DNA from: Neoechinorhynchus agilis
Taxonomy: Eukaryota; Acanthocephala
DNA: 64,000 bases
Reading direction: 5' to 3'
Assembly: GCA_051530055.1 (NCBI GenBank)
Contig: CM121342.1
Location: forward strand, 5,456,001-5,520,000
The translations under genes were made by a program, and so were the position numbers. The notes under the pieces are model-generated. The model saw only the letters and a list, made by a program, of their open reading frames with translations. It searched no databases and was not told the DNA's origin. Of the stretch, positions 11,638 through 22,491 are shown in pieces (positions within the stretch are counted from its first letter, which is position 1; each line of letters opens with the position of its first letter).

Positions 11638-12213
11638 AATGTTTGTTTTAAGGGCAACTTGCATTTCATGGATCTCATTTTGTTTCTTTAAAAACATGAT
11701 TTGTATTTTATAAGAGAGGAAGAGACATCACGATAGTTTTTAATGTGTGTCCGATTCCTTCCCAAGTCACCGTAATGGATAATTCGCTTGAGACTTAGCA
11801 GTGCAAAGAACGCAGACTGTCTCCAGTCGCATTTCCAGCACAACAGCGACGGTACCAATTTTTCAGTGTTTTGTTCTTACCAAAAACCTTCGAATTTAGA
11901 TAATTAATTTGATAAGACGGATACAGTCTTCTATTCGATTGAAACTTTACACGAAGAGGTTTAAAACGACACTTTAGCTGGAAACGAAATTGTGATTTGA
12001 GCATAGTTTCGTTATGAAGTTGAATCAAGCTTCTAATAGCCTTCTTTTCCCATAAAATATCGCATTAAGAGTTAAGCTATGATAGATTAGCTAGGCATTA
12101 TGCATCGCCGATCCAGACAAACCAGCATCAAAATCATTCTCGACTCTTGGTGGTTATTCTTACACTGAGGATGTGTACATAAATGGTTTATAGAATTAAT
12201 CATTACTTCATTG
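11638..12213. other. No supported gene
   Basis: Unique sequence between two arrays. The minus-strand frame 11795-12028 lacks recognisable features. Confidence 0.5.
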
Positions 12214-12800
12214 AGAGAGTGCCGCTGAGGATTTACGGATTCGGGGACCATAGACAAAACTCCATTAGAAACGGTGCCTCGAGTGCCGCTGAGGATTTAC
12301 GGATTCGGGGGCCATAGACAAAAGTCCATTAGAAACGGTGCTTCGAGTGCCGCTGAGGATTTACGGATTCGGGGGCCATAGACAAAAGTCCATTAGAAAC
12401 GGTGCTTCGAGTGCCGCTGAGGATTTACGGATTCGGGGGGACCATAGACAAAAGTCCATTAGAAACGGTGCTTCGAGTGCCGCTGAGGATTTACGGATTC
12501 GGGGACCATAGACAAAACTCCATTAGAAACGGTGCTTCGAGTGCCGCTGAGGATTTACGGATTCGGGGACCATAGACAAAAGTCCATTAGAAACGGTGCT
12601 TCGAGTGCCGCTGAGGATTTACGGATTCGGGGACCATAGACAAAAGTCCATTAGAAACGGTGCTTCGAGTGCCGTTGAGGATTTACGGATTCGGGGGGGC
12701 CATAGACAAAAGTCCATTAGAAACGGTGCTTCGAGTGCCGCTGAGGATTTACGGATTCGGGGGGGGGCCATATACAAAAGTCCATTAGAAACGGTGTGGC
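12214..12800 (+). repeat. Minisatellite, 62-66 bp unit, 9 copies
   Basis: Unit GAGTGCCGCTGAGGATTTAC plus GGATTCGGGG, CCATAGACAAAAGTCCATTA and GAAACGGTGCTTC. Length variation comes from a G run of 4 to 7 bases. The array ends about 110 bp upstream of the nicotinamidase start. Confidence 0.85.
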
Positions 12801-12911
12801 AAGAGTAAAAAATAGAGGACAATTTTGGGATTTTTCGGACTAGATATTTCGTAAATGGTCTCATGTCCCCGGAATATCATTGTAAAGCATTTTAGAGAAC
12901 TGAATAAGGCA

Positions 12912-14016
12912 ATGAAGTCAAAGAATGCATCAGTAAAAACAGCGCTCCTGGTTATCGATATGCAGAACGACTTCATAGTCGGATCAATGGCACTGAAGGA
13001 TGAAGCTGGGAATAAAATAGGACATCGAATAATTCCTACGATTAATAAGCTCGTTAATTCCAAATTTTATGATATAATAATGTACACTCTTGACTGGCAT
13101 CCTAAAGAACACCTCTCCTTCTATTCTAACCGAATCAAACGACCATTCCGGAGGGTCTCGGTACATTGAGCAAAAAAATGGGATTTTCTCTGTAATCTAT
13201 TTTTTTGCAGGACTGGTCGAATGACTGTGAGCTGTACGACGATGTCATTTACGACGGAGTAAAAGGATCTCCGGGTGGAGAGTCCGTTAGAATGACATTA
13301 TGGCCGGATCACTGTATCGCAGGGAGTGAAGGTGCCGAAATTCATGCTCAAATAAAAGTACGTCTTGTTGATTCGTTTTCGGACGACACTTCTTAAAAAT
13401 CTTTAGATTAAACAAAAAGGAGTGATGTTGTACAAAGGAACTAGAGTTGACACTGATGGATACTCCGCTTTCACTGGACACACCGACCGAGGAAAATCCT
13501 TGGCACAGTTCCTTATTTCTGCATTTGATAGTGTTTTTTTTAATGGACACTATAAAAAAAGAGAGTTGATAATATTCAAACTGTAATTGTTCTTTTGACC
13601 TTCTACAATGCAAAAATTAAGATTTAAGAGGGTGTTCAAATGACGACTTTTTTTTGAAGATTCTTCAACTAGCCATTGGCTCTATTAAATGCAGAACTAA
13701 AGAGAACGATATCGATCGAATCGATCTCTGCGGTATTGCACTCGATTACTGTGTCGGTAAGTCTCTAAATTTAAGTATTTGAAAGTAGATTTCGGTTAAA
13801 AATCGTCCAGTTTATACCGCATTAGATGGGAAGAAGGAGAACTTTGTGGTTCGTATTATTAAGGACGCTTGTCAAGCGATTCGTCCGGAAAAGACAGTCG
13901 CTCTTTACTCCGACATACGAAACCGAGGCATATCCGTTGTTGATTCGTCATCGGTAGGTGTGAGACATTCTCGTTCCCTCGCTCCCTTCCTCTAGGTCTT
14001 AAACGACGACAACTAA
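12912..14016 (+). CDS. Nicotinamidase (PNC1/Naam type)
   Basis: Hydrolyses nicotinamide to nicotinic acid and ammonia in NAD salvage; vertebrates lack the family. Predicted exons: 12912-13154, 13211-13357, 13407-13530, 13673-13756, 13811-13953, 13996-14016 (253 residues). An in-frame ATG at 12855 would add 19 residues; the first intron donor may be 13155 or 13161, and exon 4 may begin at 13660. Visible motifs: LLVIDMQNDFIVG with catalytic Asp, DWHPKEHLSF metal ligands, LWPDHCIAGSEGAEIH, Lys in KGTRVDTDGYSAF, and LCGIALDYCV with the catalytic Cys, followed by VYTALD and KDACQAI. All catalytic residues are present. If the last intron is not removed, the frame closes in TAG at the acceptor itself, so two C termini are possible. 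The next ORF starts one base after the stop. Confidence 0.93.
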
Positions 14017-14017
14017 G

Positions 14018-14212
14018 ATGGCACCAGTGACGACGAAGATGCTGCTTATATTGGCAGTGATTATAAGTCTTGTCCAAGGACGATGCCCAATGCAGTTCGG
14101 TGACGGACTAGCTCTTACAATCGCCATTTGTATTGCAATCATCGCCATTGCTGTTCTGATTGGATTGGTTGCTCGTAGACGCAACATCGCTGCTACTCAC
14201 CAACCCGTCTAA
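14018..14212 (+). CDS. Small single-pass membrane protein, unrecognised
   Basis: 64 residues starting one base after the nicotinamidase stop. Residues 1-21 look like a signal peptide (MLLILAVIISLVQG with a small-residue cleavage site), then a short loop RCPMQFGDG, then a strong transmembrane helix (LALTIAICIAIIAIAVLIGL) and a basic tail VARRRN. The topology suggests an extracellular N terminus and short cytosolic tail. I do not recognise the family. Its proximity suggests a bicistronic or trans-spliced arrangement: the acceptor at 13994-13995 lies 22 nt before this ATG and could serve this gene instead. Poly(A) signal AATAAA at 14291-14296. Confidence 0.55.
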   Translation: MAPVTTKMLLILAVIISLVQGRCPMQFGDGLALTIAICIAIIAIAVLIGLVARRRNIAATHQPV

Positions 14213-14290
14213 ACAGTAAATCTCATCCTTTGAACGGTCCGTAGGGGTTCACCAAACCATTTTCTCACTAATTTTATTAGGTCGCCACTC

Positions 14291-14296
14291 AATAAA
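14291..14296 (+). terminator. Poly(A) signal
   Basis: AATAAA 79 nt after the small membrane protein stop; the first such signal downstream of the nicotinamidase as well, which fits a shared 3' end. Confidence 0.5.
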
Positions 14297-14299
14297 ACA

Positions 14300-15120
14300 C
14301 TCTAATCTTTACTCTCTTTAAAACTTAACAAATTCAATTCTAATAAGAGAATAAAGGCTTTTGAAAGATTGGAGAGAGGTGTTTTTCTAAGGACACGAGT
14401 TCGGAGGAGAAGGTTAGAGCGCAGTTCTCTTGTTAATCCTTATTGGGTTTTTCGTTATGAAAATCAATGGATACACAAATAAAGTCAATCAATCAGAAAA
14501 ACCCGTTTTGGTGAAGTTGTGCCGAGGCGGTCCAAAATGCTCCTGGTCCCAGTTTGTTCGGTTAAAAGGGTAGTTCCGAGTCGCTATGGCGCTGAAAATC
14601 CCCGTGGTAAGGATCCGGATCAAGGGAATCGCACATCAACGGGAGTTTGGGTTCATTTGCGCGCGGCGGAGGAACCATCGATGCCTCTAAAAACAATAAC
14701 TCTAAAGTCGTTCGCTTTTCACATGAAAAAAAACACTCTTAATCCCAATTCATCCTCTCTGAAATGAAAAAAGACCCAACCTCATAAAAATAGCGAAGAC
14801 CGGACTCGAAATCCACTCCATAATCCCTATCAGAACTCTCGTGCGTTCACAAGGACTCAAACGGGCAAATGGGTCCTATTCTTTTTGGATTAACAAATGA
14901 AAAGTGTTATTATTAGAGACTATGTAGTTCACTTCTCTAATGTATACTTGGTTTGGATTTATGCCTAAAGATAGACAAATTAAAGTTTAATGATGATAAA
15001 AGAATAATCTTAAAACTTATTGAAACACCGAAAAAAAAGACAACCGGCTAAGCCAGAACAAACGCAACTCACTGGATATTTTTTGTTTTGACCATCTCAA
15101 TACCGTTTTTCGAAACTGGT
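14300..15120. other. No supported gene
   Basis: Contains a plus-strand frame 14519-14767 of 82 codons with no recognisable domain. No repeat or RNA gene seen. Confidence 0.4.
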
Positions 15121-15483
15121 TCATTGTGTTCCACAATGACCGCAAGTTTTAGAGCATGCCTTAAGCACAGTGCGATGACTGCAGTGATTTTTGAACTTTG
15201 CGCAGTTCATTGCCTGGTCCTTGCACGCGCCCTCAGATCCGTGATCCAAGGGAAGAAGATTTCCAAGACCGCTAATCTCATTCTTTATTACCTGATCACA
15301 TCCATTGACACATCCGATTAAATACGAATTGATCAATTCGTTACTAAACCTCACATATTCTTCAGCCGAGCTGCTCTCATCCTCATAGTTATCCATCTTT
15401 TCAAAGATCGAATTGTTTCTTGGATTTGTTTGATAAACGAATTTCGATAGCAATAACAACGCGAGTAAAATGGGGCCGTTCAT
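15121..15483 (-). CDS. Secreted ShKT-domain protein
   Basis: 120 residues, single exon, ATG at 15483. Residues 1-17 form a signal peptide (MNGPILLALLLLSKFVY). The C terminus, residues 87-117, holds six cysteines spaced C-x6-C-x6-C-x8-C-x3-C-x2-C, ending ACSKTCGHCGTQ, the ShKT (stichodactyla toxin-like) pattern common in secreted proteins of nematodes, flatworms and cnidarians. An acidic linker DNYEDESSS and two further cysteines (58, 62) precede it. The domain can block potassium channels in some family members, but no such role can be inferred here. A TATA box lies 62-69 nt upstream of the ATG. Confidence 0.85.
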   Translation of the reverse strand: MNGPILLALLLLSKFVYQTNPRNNSIFEKMDNYEDESSSAEEYVRFSNELINSYLIGCVNGCDQVIKNEISGLGNLLPLDHGSEGACKDQAMNCAKFKNHCSHRTVLKACSKTCGHCGTQ

Positions 15484-15544
15484 GCCGATTCAGACGCGAA
15501 AAACGAACTTGTTCGAGATGAAAGTGAGTGTTCCAGTTCTCACA

Positions 15545-15552
15545 TATTTATA
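15545..15552 (-). promoter_or_regulatory. TATA box of the ShKT gene
   Basis: TATAAATA on the minus strand, 62 nt upstream of the ShKT ATG; a start site about 30 nt downstream would leave a 5' UTR of roughly 30 nt. Confidence 0.55.
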
Positions 15553-15559
15553 TTAAATG

Positions 15560-16519
15560 ATTCTATTTGTCACCCAAAGAAAGGGAGTATCCTGAATAGA
15601 AAGTAAACGTTTCGATCGATAATGGAACCAATATAACCCAACGATTATTACCGATCTTTTGTTCATTACGAGACAGTGCGCAAATAAATTGTGCCTATGG
15701 AATATAATTGTGTTTTTTTTGGGAAACAACTTGTGGCTGTCAAGTAGAACTCAAACAATGGCTCAAAATTGGTTGTATTTGCTCATCATTCGTTTTTTTA
15801 ATGTAAACGAAGATTATCAATGCTCAAAAGATTTTTAGCAATCTAAGGAAGGCCAATAGGAGTGTGCAAAAATCATGTGAGACATTTTGGGCAGTTTTTA
15901 AACCTTTTATGACTTTCAAAAAACGAGCTACGGAACTATAACTTAAACTGACTGCTTCGCCTACCACTTTTCTTGGCCACTTCATTCCAGAATTCTACGC
16001 CAAAATAAATTATTTACTGCAAGATATGTTGGATTCTATTGAACTATCGTCTATTTTCGAACAAAACATTTTAAAATAGTATTTTTACAGACAAAAAAGT
16101 GCACTTGAATATAAAAAAACTCATTATACCAACTACATTTTATTATTATTCATACGCCTCATACGAACACACACAAATCAGTTCTTCAATTCTTTAGTTT
16201 ATGAGATCCAGCATGTCAAGGGCCTAAGACAACTGTGAGTTGAAGGACGAGGCCAACCTCATTTTTTATTTGTGGCGAATAAAAAGTGACTCATTTACAA
16301 CATAACTATTTTATATATATTGTAAATTATGCTCATAATTCACATTTTTAAAAGGATCTCGGACAGGGAGAGAACGGAACAATCATCAGTCTCGTGAAGA
16401 CTAAACGGTTTCGTGAATTCAACGAGGAAGCTTGTTTGGTTGAACAAACCAATTTGCACATTCGATGAAGGACAACAATGTGATTGTCCAATCATCATTG
16501 TTAGTTCGATAACTTTAGA
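15560..16519. other. No supported gene
   Basis: AT-rich sequence; nothing recognised apart from scattered A/T runs. Confidence 0.5.
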
Positions 16520-16669
16520 GATGTTTGCATCTGACGTAAAAATTAATAGGATTTATTGGTTCCGATATTTCGGCACAATCTTGTACGCCTTTTGATCAAG
16601 GTTCACAAGATTGTGCCGAAATATCGGAACCAATAAATCCTTTTAATTTTTACGTCAGATGCAAACATC
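16520..16669. repeat. Near-perfect 65-bp inverted repeat with 20-bp loop
   Basis: Left arm 16520-16584 and right arm 16605-16669 are reverse complements with about one mismatch (TAAT versus TAAA context near the middle); the loop 16585-16604 reads ACGCCTTTTGATCAAGGTTC. The transcript would fold into a long hairpin. A short frame over the left arm is not a gene. Confidence 0.85.
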
Positions 16670-17490
16670 GACCATTGAATCTTTAAACAACTTTAGAGCT
16701 GTTGGAGGATTCAGAAAACCGATAAAATTTCAATCCAACGAATTAGGAAGTGGTCCAGAGTTCAGTTGTAACGAACAACTCAAAGTGGATCTCTAGATGG
16801 TTACAGACCCTGAATTTGATTACTGCCGTCTATTATACGAACGTTAAGCGAATGGATCTCCATGCCGATTCGAAAACTTTTTGATATTGTGAATCTAAGA
16901 AATGACCACTAACGATCAGGTAACGCCCTATTTATCCCCTCCTTTTTGAATCTCTACAACTTTTCAAGAAAATAAGACAGCATCGTTATGTGCGACTTTC
17001 ATTGAGCCGGAATTGTGCGATAAGATGAAGGAATGATATTCCCTTTATCTTTTGAAAAATTAAAGCTCCGAACCAACGTGTCTCGTCCATTAACTATTGG
17101 CCGGTAATTGAAAATGCGACTTCCCCTTTTTGTTGTTTCGGAAAATTCTAAATCATAAAAAATGGGCAACAATCTTGAACACTTTAAATAAACACAACGA
17201 TAACGCTTAGCAAATTAAATGACGAATTCTTGACCATAATGAAAAAGAGACTTTAAATAGAGACACCAAGTTGCAAAAATTCGCATTCAAAGTATTTCGG
17301 GATGTCCATTTGAAAAAGAGATTTTTTATCGAAAATTCAAAATTAAGACGCGTATATGAAATAAAGATTTATTCCAAATTACTTGGGAGGAAGAGGCACT
17401 GAATCGAAATAATTTAGAAGCAGAATGGAACCTACTTTTAAAAAAATTTCCCTGTTTTGAAAAATATTTTTGAAAATAAAATAAGTAATT
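16670..17490. other. No supported gene
   Basis: AT-rich flank upstream of the first Tudor gene; nothing recognised. Confidence 0.5.
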
Positions 17491-17503
17491 TAGTTCCGCA
17501 ACA

Positions 17504-17510
17504 TATAAAA
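17504..17510 (+). promoter_or_regulatory. TATA-like box, Tudor gene copy A
   Basis: TATAAAA at the left edge of the duplicated segment, about 170 nt upstream of the ATG; conserved at 20575-20581 in copy B. Confidence 0.35.
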
Positions 17511-17679
17511 TTTCGTTCCCTGGAAAATATTACTTAATTTCGTTAATGAGTACAAATGTTTCGTAATTCATACTTTTGTTTTACGGTACCGATTCAAGGA
17601 GCAGATAATTAGTGTTAATTAAACACGTGATGGCGATTGATTTATCTCACTGACCCCCCCTCAACACAACGGAACATTG

Positions 17680-18606
17680 ATGAGATCGTCTACAAAACGC
17701 AATTCCTATCTTCTTCTTCTAAAAATGAACAGATATCAAAAGTCAGCGAACAACTCCAGCATTGCAGAAAGCAAAGATTGCGACTTCATTCGACCACGAA
17801 GATTGAACGACAAACGACGTTTTAGCGACCTAGGGGAAAACAAGCGATTTTCGAGAACAATCAACGATGTAGATCTTTTGCGACCAAAACCTTCAAATCG
17901 CAATCTTCGATTTTGTGATCTAAACGCAAACCTTCCGGATAAGACTCAATTTTCCGGCAAAAGTCGTGTCTATGTGTCCAGTGTAGATTCTTTGCGACAC
18001 TTTCATATTTGGCTCATGCGCGATTTCGATAACAATTGGAAATCAATCAACGAACTCAGGGATTACTTCTCAACCAAAACCAACAGGAAGATCGTCTTTC
18101 AGAAAAATTTACGGCTAAACTCTCTTTACGTAGTCGAATTTCAAAGGGTGATTTACAGAGCATTACTTGAGGATCCATTTGTCAGCCAAGACAAAGTTCA
18201 GGTTTCCCTTGTGGATTTTGGACAACGCGTTCAAGTCAAAGTGACCGATATTTTCTTCTGCCCACGACGATTCGAAAAACTTCCCTACATGGCTTATCCG
18301 TGCGCATTGGATCGTGACCAAATTCCTGATCGTTGCGAAGGACGATGTCTCAATTCTGTACTTGATTCAAAATTCTTTGAAGTCCGAATGCTTTACGTCG
18401 ACATTAAATCTTGGATCCACATTGTAGTCGACTTATGGAAAGTTCTTAATGATAGAAACGATAGTCGAGTGCCTATAAGGCATTTACTTTTATCAGCTTT
18501 AAGAGACGATCGACGCATAAAACAGAGAAAAGTCTCCAAAAACCAAAACGAGGATTACGATCGCCCAATATTTGGCCGGAAACGAAAATATTTGCGCAAA
18601 ACCTAA
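17680..18606 (+). CDS. Tudor-domain protein, copy A (one Tudor domain)
   Basis: 308 residues, single exon, ATG at 17680 (upstream in-frame codons lack ATG). The N-terminal ~55 residues are basic and Ser/Asn-rich (STKRNSYLLLLKMN, RRLNDKRRFSDLGEN). A Tudor fold follows: YVVEFQRVIYRALLEDPFV, then QVSLVDFGQRVQVKVTDIFF, FCPRRFEKLPYMAYPC, as in TDRD/germ-granule Tudor proteins that bind dimethylarginine on Piwi-type partners. C terminus is basic (RRIKQRKVSKN, FGRKRKYLRKT). It equals copy B (20734-22491) except that 277 codons, the whole first Tudor domain and linker, are absent between SDLGEN and FSRTINDVDL; the joined frame stays open. Ligand residues were not tested; function in germ granules is inference. 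Confidence 0.88.
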   Translation: MRSSTKRNSYLLLLKMNRYQKSANNSSIAESKDCDFIRPRRLNDKRRFSDLGENKRFSRTINDVDLLRPKPSNRNLRFCDLNANLPDKTQFSGKSRVYVSSVDSLRHFHIWLMRDFDNNWKSINELRDYFSTKTNRKIVFQKNLRLNSLYVVEFQRVIYRALLEDPFVSQDKVQVSLVDFGQRVQVKVTDIFFCPRRFEKLPYMAYPCALDRDQIPDRCEGRCLNSVLDSKFFEVRMLYVDIKSWIHIVVDLWKVLNDRNDSRVPIRHLLLSALRDDRRIKQRKVSKNQNEDYDRPIFGRKRKYLRKT

Positions 18607-18609
18607 TAA

Positions 18610-19324
18610 AAATAATTTGTAAATAAAAGAAGTCTAGAAATGTGAGTGAAAAATATTGATTTTTTAGCAGAAAGCGAAACGAAAATTATTTTAGTCATTT
18701 TAAATTTACAAATCCTTCGAATAAAAACGAGACGAAAATTACGGATTTTAAAGTGCGATTTTTTTGCACAGCATCGATAAAAATATTTTTCGCGTACTTT
18801 TGATTTAATTCCACTTACATAAATGCGGGCCATTTGAGTCAAGATAAAACATCCCAGAAATGCATTAGACTCTTTAAATGACGGTAGGTTTTTTCGTTCA
18901 CCGAAAAAAGTAATTAATCGTCCACGCTCTACTCTTGAATCAAATTTGCATTTAATAAAGATGCGTATATGAAATAAAAATAATTGGCGAAATAGAAGAC
19001 TTCGAGTATCTATTTTCTGTTTTTCAGAAAATTCTAAATCTTAAAAGAGAGCTTTCTATCGAAATGCTTCAATGATATAAAAAATTTGCGCAGAATTAAT
19101 ACCATGTTGGTTTTTTCCTAAAACTCAAAAGTCGCAAATCAATTTATGAGCTCGAGTTAAATTCCCTATTCCATTTCCAATTTAATAACGCTTTGCGTTT
19201 ACTGATTTTTCTTTATAATGCCAAGTTCAAAAAATTCATTTTGAATTCTTGTGCTTACTCTAAAGACCAGAACCTTTTTAATTTTAAAATATCCCCTTTT
19301 TCGGAGCCCTTTCTATCGAAATGT
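18610..19324. other. 3' part of duplicated segment and AT-rich spacer
   Basis: 18607 to about 18955 is nearly identical to 22492 to about 22828, so the duplicated unit extends some 350 bp beyond the stop codon. The remainder shows nothing. Confidence 0.6.
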
Positions 19325-19612
19325 TTTCGGCTGCTTGGTGTGGGGATTTGACCATTAAGATTCAGAAAATCTAGGCGTGGCACCAGTTGGAGGCAGGCAG
19401 CCTGGGGTGGGGCTTGGGGTGGGGATTTGACCATTTGGATTCTGAAAATCTATGGGTGGCACCGGTTGGAGGCAGGCAGCCTGGGATGGGGCTTGGGGTG
19501 GGGATTTGACCATTTGGATTCTGAAAATCTATGGGTGGCACCGGTTGGAGGCAGGCAGCCTGGGATGGGGCTTGGGGTGGGGATTTGACCATTAAGATTC
19601 AGAAAATCTAGG
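19325..19612 (+). repeat. Minisatellite, ~79-bp unit, about 3.5 copies
   Basis: Unit GGGGATTTGACCATTTGGAT then TCTGAAAATCTATGGGTGGC and ACCGGTTGGAGGCAGGCAGC. GC-richer than its surroundings. Confidence 0.8.
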
Positions 19613-20567
19613 GTTGGGACCAACAGAAAACATACAACTTGTGGTCTGGGTGGTACCAGTAGGAATCAGAAATTCTGGTGATGGCTCGAGAAGGGAGCCG
19701 AACAAAGGTCGAAAACAATCTCGTTACTTGGATTTGGAAATGGCTGAACGCATTTAAACATAAAAATAGCAATTTTCGCGCATTAGGCAAAAAATTCTCT
19801 GAAAAGCTTATTTATCTGTCAAACGAAGAATATGCCGAAATTCTTGGTGTTTTCGTGAATCACGAGGACTTTGAACTTTTCGTATATTTGTTTTAATTTA
19901 AAAGCTTCATTTCACCAAGAAATCGATTCTTAAGGGCGAAACGTTCAAAATTCACTCGCAAAAACGATGAATTATGAGCTCTGGTAGATATTCTTGGATT
20001 AACGTTTCAATGTGCCTCATATGGAGTTCGAAAGGGATTTTGTTTCTATATTCCTCAAGTTCTTTGAGACAAAGAATGCATTCGTGATGGTGTCACAGTC
20101 CAGAAAATGATTTCCTTTATTTTTCGATGATTGAATGAAAAATAATGTTCCTGACGATGTTTTTCAAATTTAGAATGTTATTCGATAGCTTGGCGTATTT
20201 GACACGATCAAAGATTCGTGAATCAATAAAAAAAATGGGAATTTGCGCTTTTTTGACTCTAAAAGTGTCTATTTTGTTCTTATTAATAACAAAATGGCAT
20301 CGAAACCGACAATCACCAATGCTTCCTTAGTGAATTCAAAAAAAAAGGTAATCATTTGAAAAATCGCTATTGACTGTCTACATTCCCTCCGAAGTCGTAA
20401 AGGTCTTGAAAATGAAGAAGATGTTAATGAGTCATCTAGGATTTCTCATGGAATTTCATTTTGCAAAAAAAGCAGAATGTAATTTCAGTTCAACACCGAA
20501 TTTATAAAACGACCCAAAGCTTCTCTAAAACGAGTTCATATCAAATTACTGAATGCTCAATTAACAC
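19613..20567. other. Spacer between the Tudor copies
   Basis: Contains an ATG-started 71-codon frame at 19681-19896 with no recognisable domain; it may be chance. Otherwise AT-rich. Confidence 0.4.
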
Positions 20568-20574
20568 CGCAACA

Positions 20575-20581
20575 TATAAAA
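20575..20581 (+). promoter_or_regulatory. TATA-like box, Tudor gene copy B
   Basis: TATAAAA in the same duplicated context as at 17504, about 155 nt upstream of the copy B ATG. Confidence 0.35.
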
Positions 20582-20733
20582 TTTCGTTCCCTGGAAAATA
20601 TTACTTAATTTCGTTACTTAATTCATACTTTTGTTTTACGGTACCGATTCAAGGAGCAGATAATTAGTGTTAATTAAACACGTGATGGCGATTGATTTAT
20701 CTCACTGACCCCCCTCAACACAACGGAACATTG

Positions 20734-22491
20734 ATGAGATCGTCTACAAAACGCAATTCCTATCTTCTTCTTCTAAAAATGAACAGAAATAAAAAGTCAG
20801 CGAACAACTCCAGCATTGCAGAAAGCAAAGATTGCGACTTCATTCGACCACGAAGATTGAACGACAAACGACGTTTTAGCGACTTAGGGGAAAACGTTCC
20901 TCAGCGGTCTGAATTCAATAAAGACATTTTGGTATTGGTCGTTAGTACAGTCGATAATGACGAATTTTTCGTATGGAAGATGAACGATTTTTCACAAAAT
21001 ACGAAGTTTCATCGTCGTTTCAACTCACATTTCCAGAATGAAAGGTGTCTTTTTTCTCTTCGAAGGACTAACATAAAAGATTCGTTCATTTATGCCGTCA
21101 AGGTTTCAAACGTATTCTACCGAGCAAAGTTGGAAACCTCCGTAAGAGGCCAAGGACCAATCGGTATGCTTCTAGTAGATTTTGGCATAACTGTCGATAT
21201 AATGGAGGATTGCGTGTTCAATTGTCCAAGGGAATTCAGAGACAATGACCAAATGGCTTTTCGATGCAAATTCGCTGATATGGAAGTTAATGGCGATGAG
21301 TACCGATGTGCATCCAAAACACTCACTGCAATGACTCGCGATTTAGTTTTTCGGGCAAAATTTTTATTTGTAGAAGTTTTATTGAAAATCGCCACCGTTG
21401 CTGAATTATGGAAAGTTCCGGGTCCGGTTGATGTCTGTCCGGACAATGCAAATGAATTTCGCATGAATGACTTCACTGAATCGGTTCGAGATTTACTAGT
21501 ACGATACACAAAAAATGAGATTCCAAACCCTTATTATTCACGAATGGAAACAAAAATCGACGATTATAAAATGGACTTATTGGTAAAAAAATGCGATCAA
21601 TCATCAGAAACGATAAGTGAGCAATCCACGAGTTCGTCAATAGGAAACACCGAAATAAAGAAACTGAAAAGTCGACACTCAAACGAGTCAACAGCGCCAA
21701 TCACCAGTAAAGAATGGAAATGGGAAAAACAATTTTCTAGAACAATCAACGATGTAGATCTTTTGCGACCAAAACCTTCAAATCGCAATCTTCGATTTTG
21801 TGATCTAAACGCAAACCTTCCGGATAAGACTCAATTTTCCGGCAAAAGTCGTGTCTATGTGTCCAGTGTAGATTCTTTGCGACACTTTCATATTTGGCTC
21901 ATGCGCGATTTCGATAACAATTGGAAATCAATCAACGAACTCAGGGATTACTTCTCAACCAAAACCAACAGGAAGATCGTCTTTCAGAAAAATTTACGGC
22001 TAAACGCTCTTTACGTAGTCGAATTTCAAAGGGTGATTTACAGAGCATTACTTGAGGATCCATTTGTCAGCCAAGACAAAGTTCAGGTTTCCCTTGTGGA
22101 TTTTGGACAACGCGTTCAAGTCAAAGTGACCGATATTTTCTTCTGCCCACGACGATTCGAAAAACTTCCCTACATGGCTTATCCGTGCGCATTGGATCGT
22201 GACCAAATTCCTGATCGTTGCGAAGGACGATGTCTCAATTCTGTACTTGATTCAAAATTCTTTGAAGTCCGAATGCTTTACGTCGACATTAAATCTTGGA
22301 TCCACATTGTAGTCGACTTATGGAAAGTTCTTAATGATAGAAACGATAGTCGAGTGCCTATAAGGCATTTACTTTTATCAGCTTTAAGAGACGATCGACG
22401 CATAAAACAGAGAAAAGTCTCCAAAAACCAAAACGAGGATTACGATCGCCCAATATTTGGCCGGAAACGAAAATATTTGCGCAAAACCTAA
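20734..22491 (+). CDS. Tudor-domain protein, copy B (two Tudor domains)
   Basis: 585 residues, single exon, ATG at 20734. Same basic N terminus as copy A, then Tudor 1 at about residues 60-230 (YAVKVSNVFYRAKLETSVRG, MLLVDFGITVDIMEDCVFNC, REFRDNDQMAFRC), a Ser-rich linker (SSETISEQSTSSSIG), then Tudor 2 from about residue 335 (YVVEFQRVIYRALLEDPF, VSLVDFGQRVQVKVTDIFFC). Tudor 2 differs from copy A by one visible residue (RLNALY versus RLNSLY), so the duplication or a conversion event is recent. Tandem Tudor proteins typically scaffold germ-granule/piRNA complexes by binding methylated arginines. Poly(A) signal AATAAA overlaps the region just after the stop. Confidence 0.9.
   Translation: MRSSTKRNSYLLLLKMNRNKKSANNSSIAESKDCDFIRPRRLNDKRRFSDLGENVPQRSEFNKDILVLVVSTVDNDEFFVWKMNDFSQNTKFHRRFNSHFQNERCLFSLRRTNIKDSFIYAVKVSNVFYRAKLETSVRGQGPIGMLLVDFGITVDIMEDCVFNCPREFRDNDQMAFRCKFADMEVNGDEYRCASKTLTAMTRDLVFRAKFLFVEVLLKIATVAELWKVPGPVDVCPDNANEFRMNDFTESVRDLLVRYTKNEIPNPYYSRMETKIDDYKMDLLVKKCDQSSETISEQSTSSSIGNTEIKKLKSRHSNESTAPITSKEWKWEKQFSRTINDVDLLRPKPSNRNLRFCDLNANLPDKTQFSGKSRVYVSSVDSLRHFHIWLMRDFDNNWKSINELRDYFSTKTNRKIVFQKNLRLNALYVVEFQRVIYRALLEDPFVSQDKVQVSLVDFGQRVQVKVTDIFFCPRRFEKLPYMAYPCALDRDQIPDRCEGRCLNSVLDSKFFEVRMLYVDIKSWIHIVVDLWKVLNDRNDSRVPIRHLLLSALRDDRRIKQRKVSKNQNEDYDRPIFGRKRKYLRKT

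Noticed and set aside
16413-16595. 60-codon plus-strand frame
   Set aside because: Lies on an arm of the long inverted repeat and has no features.
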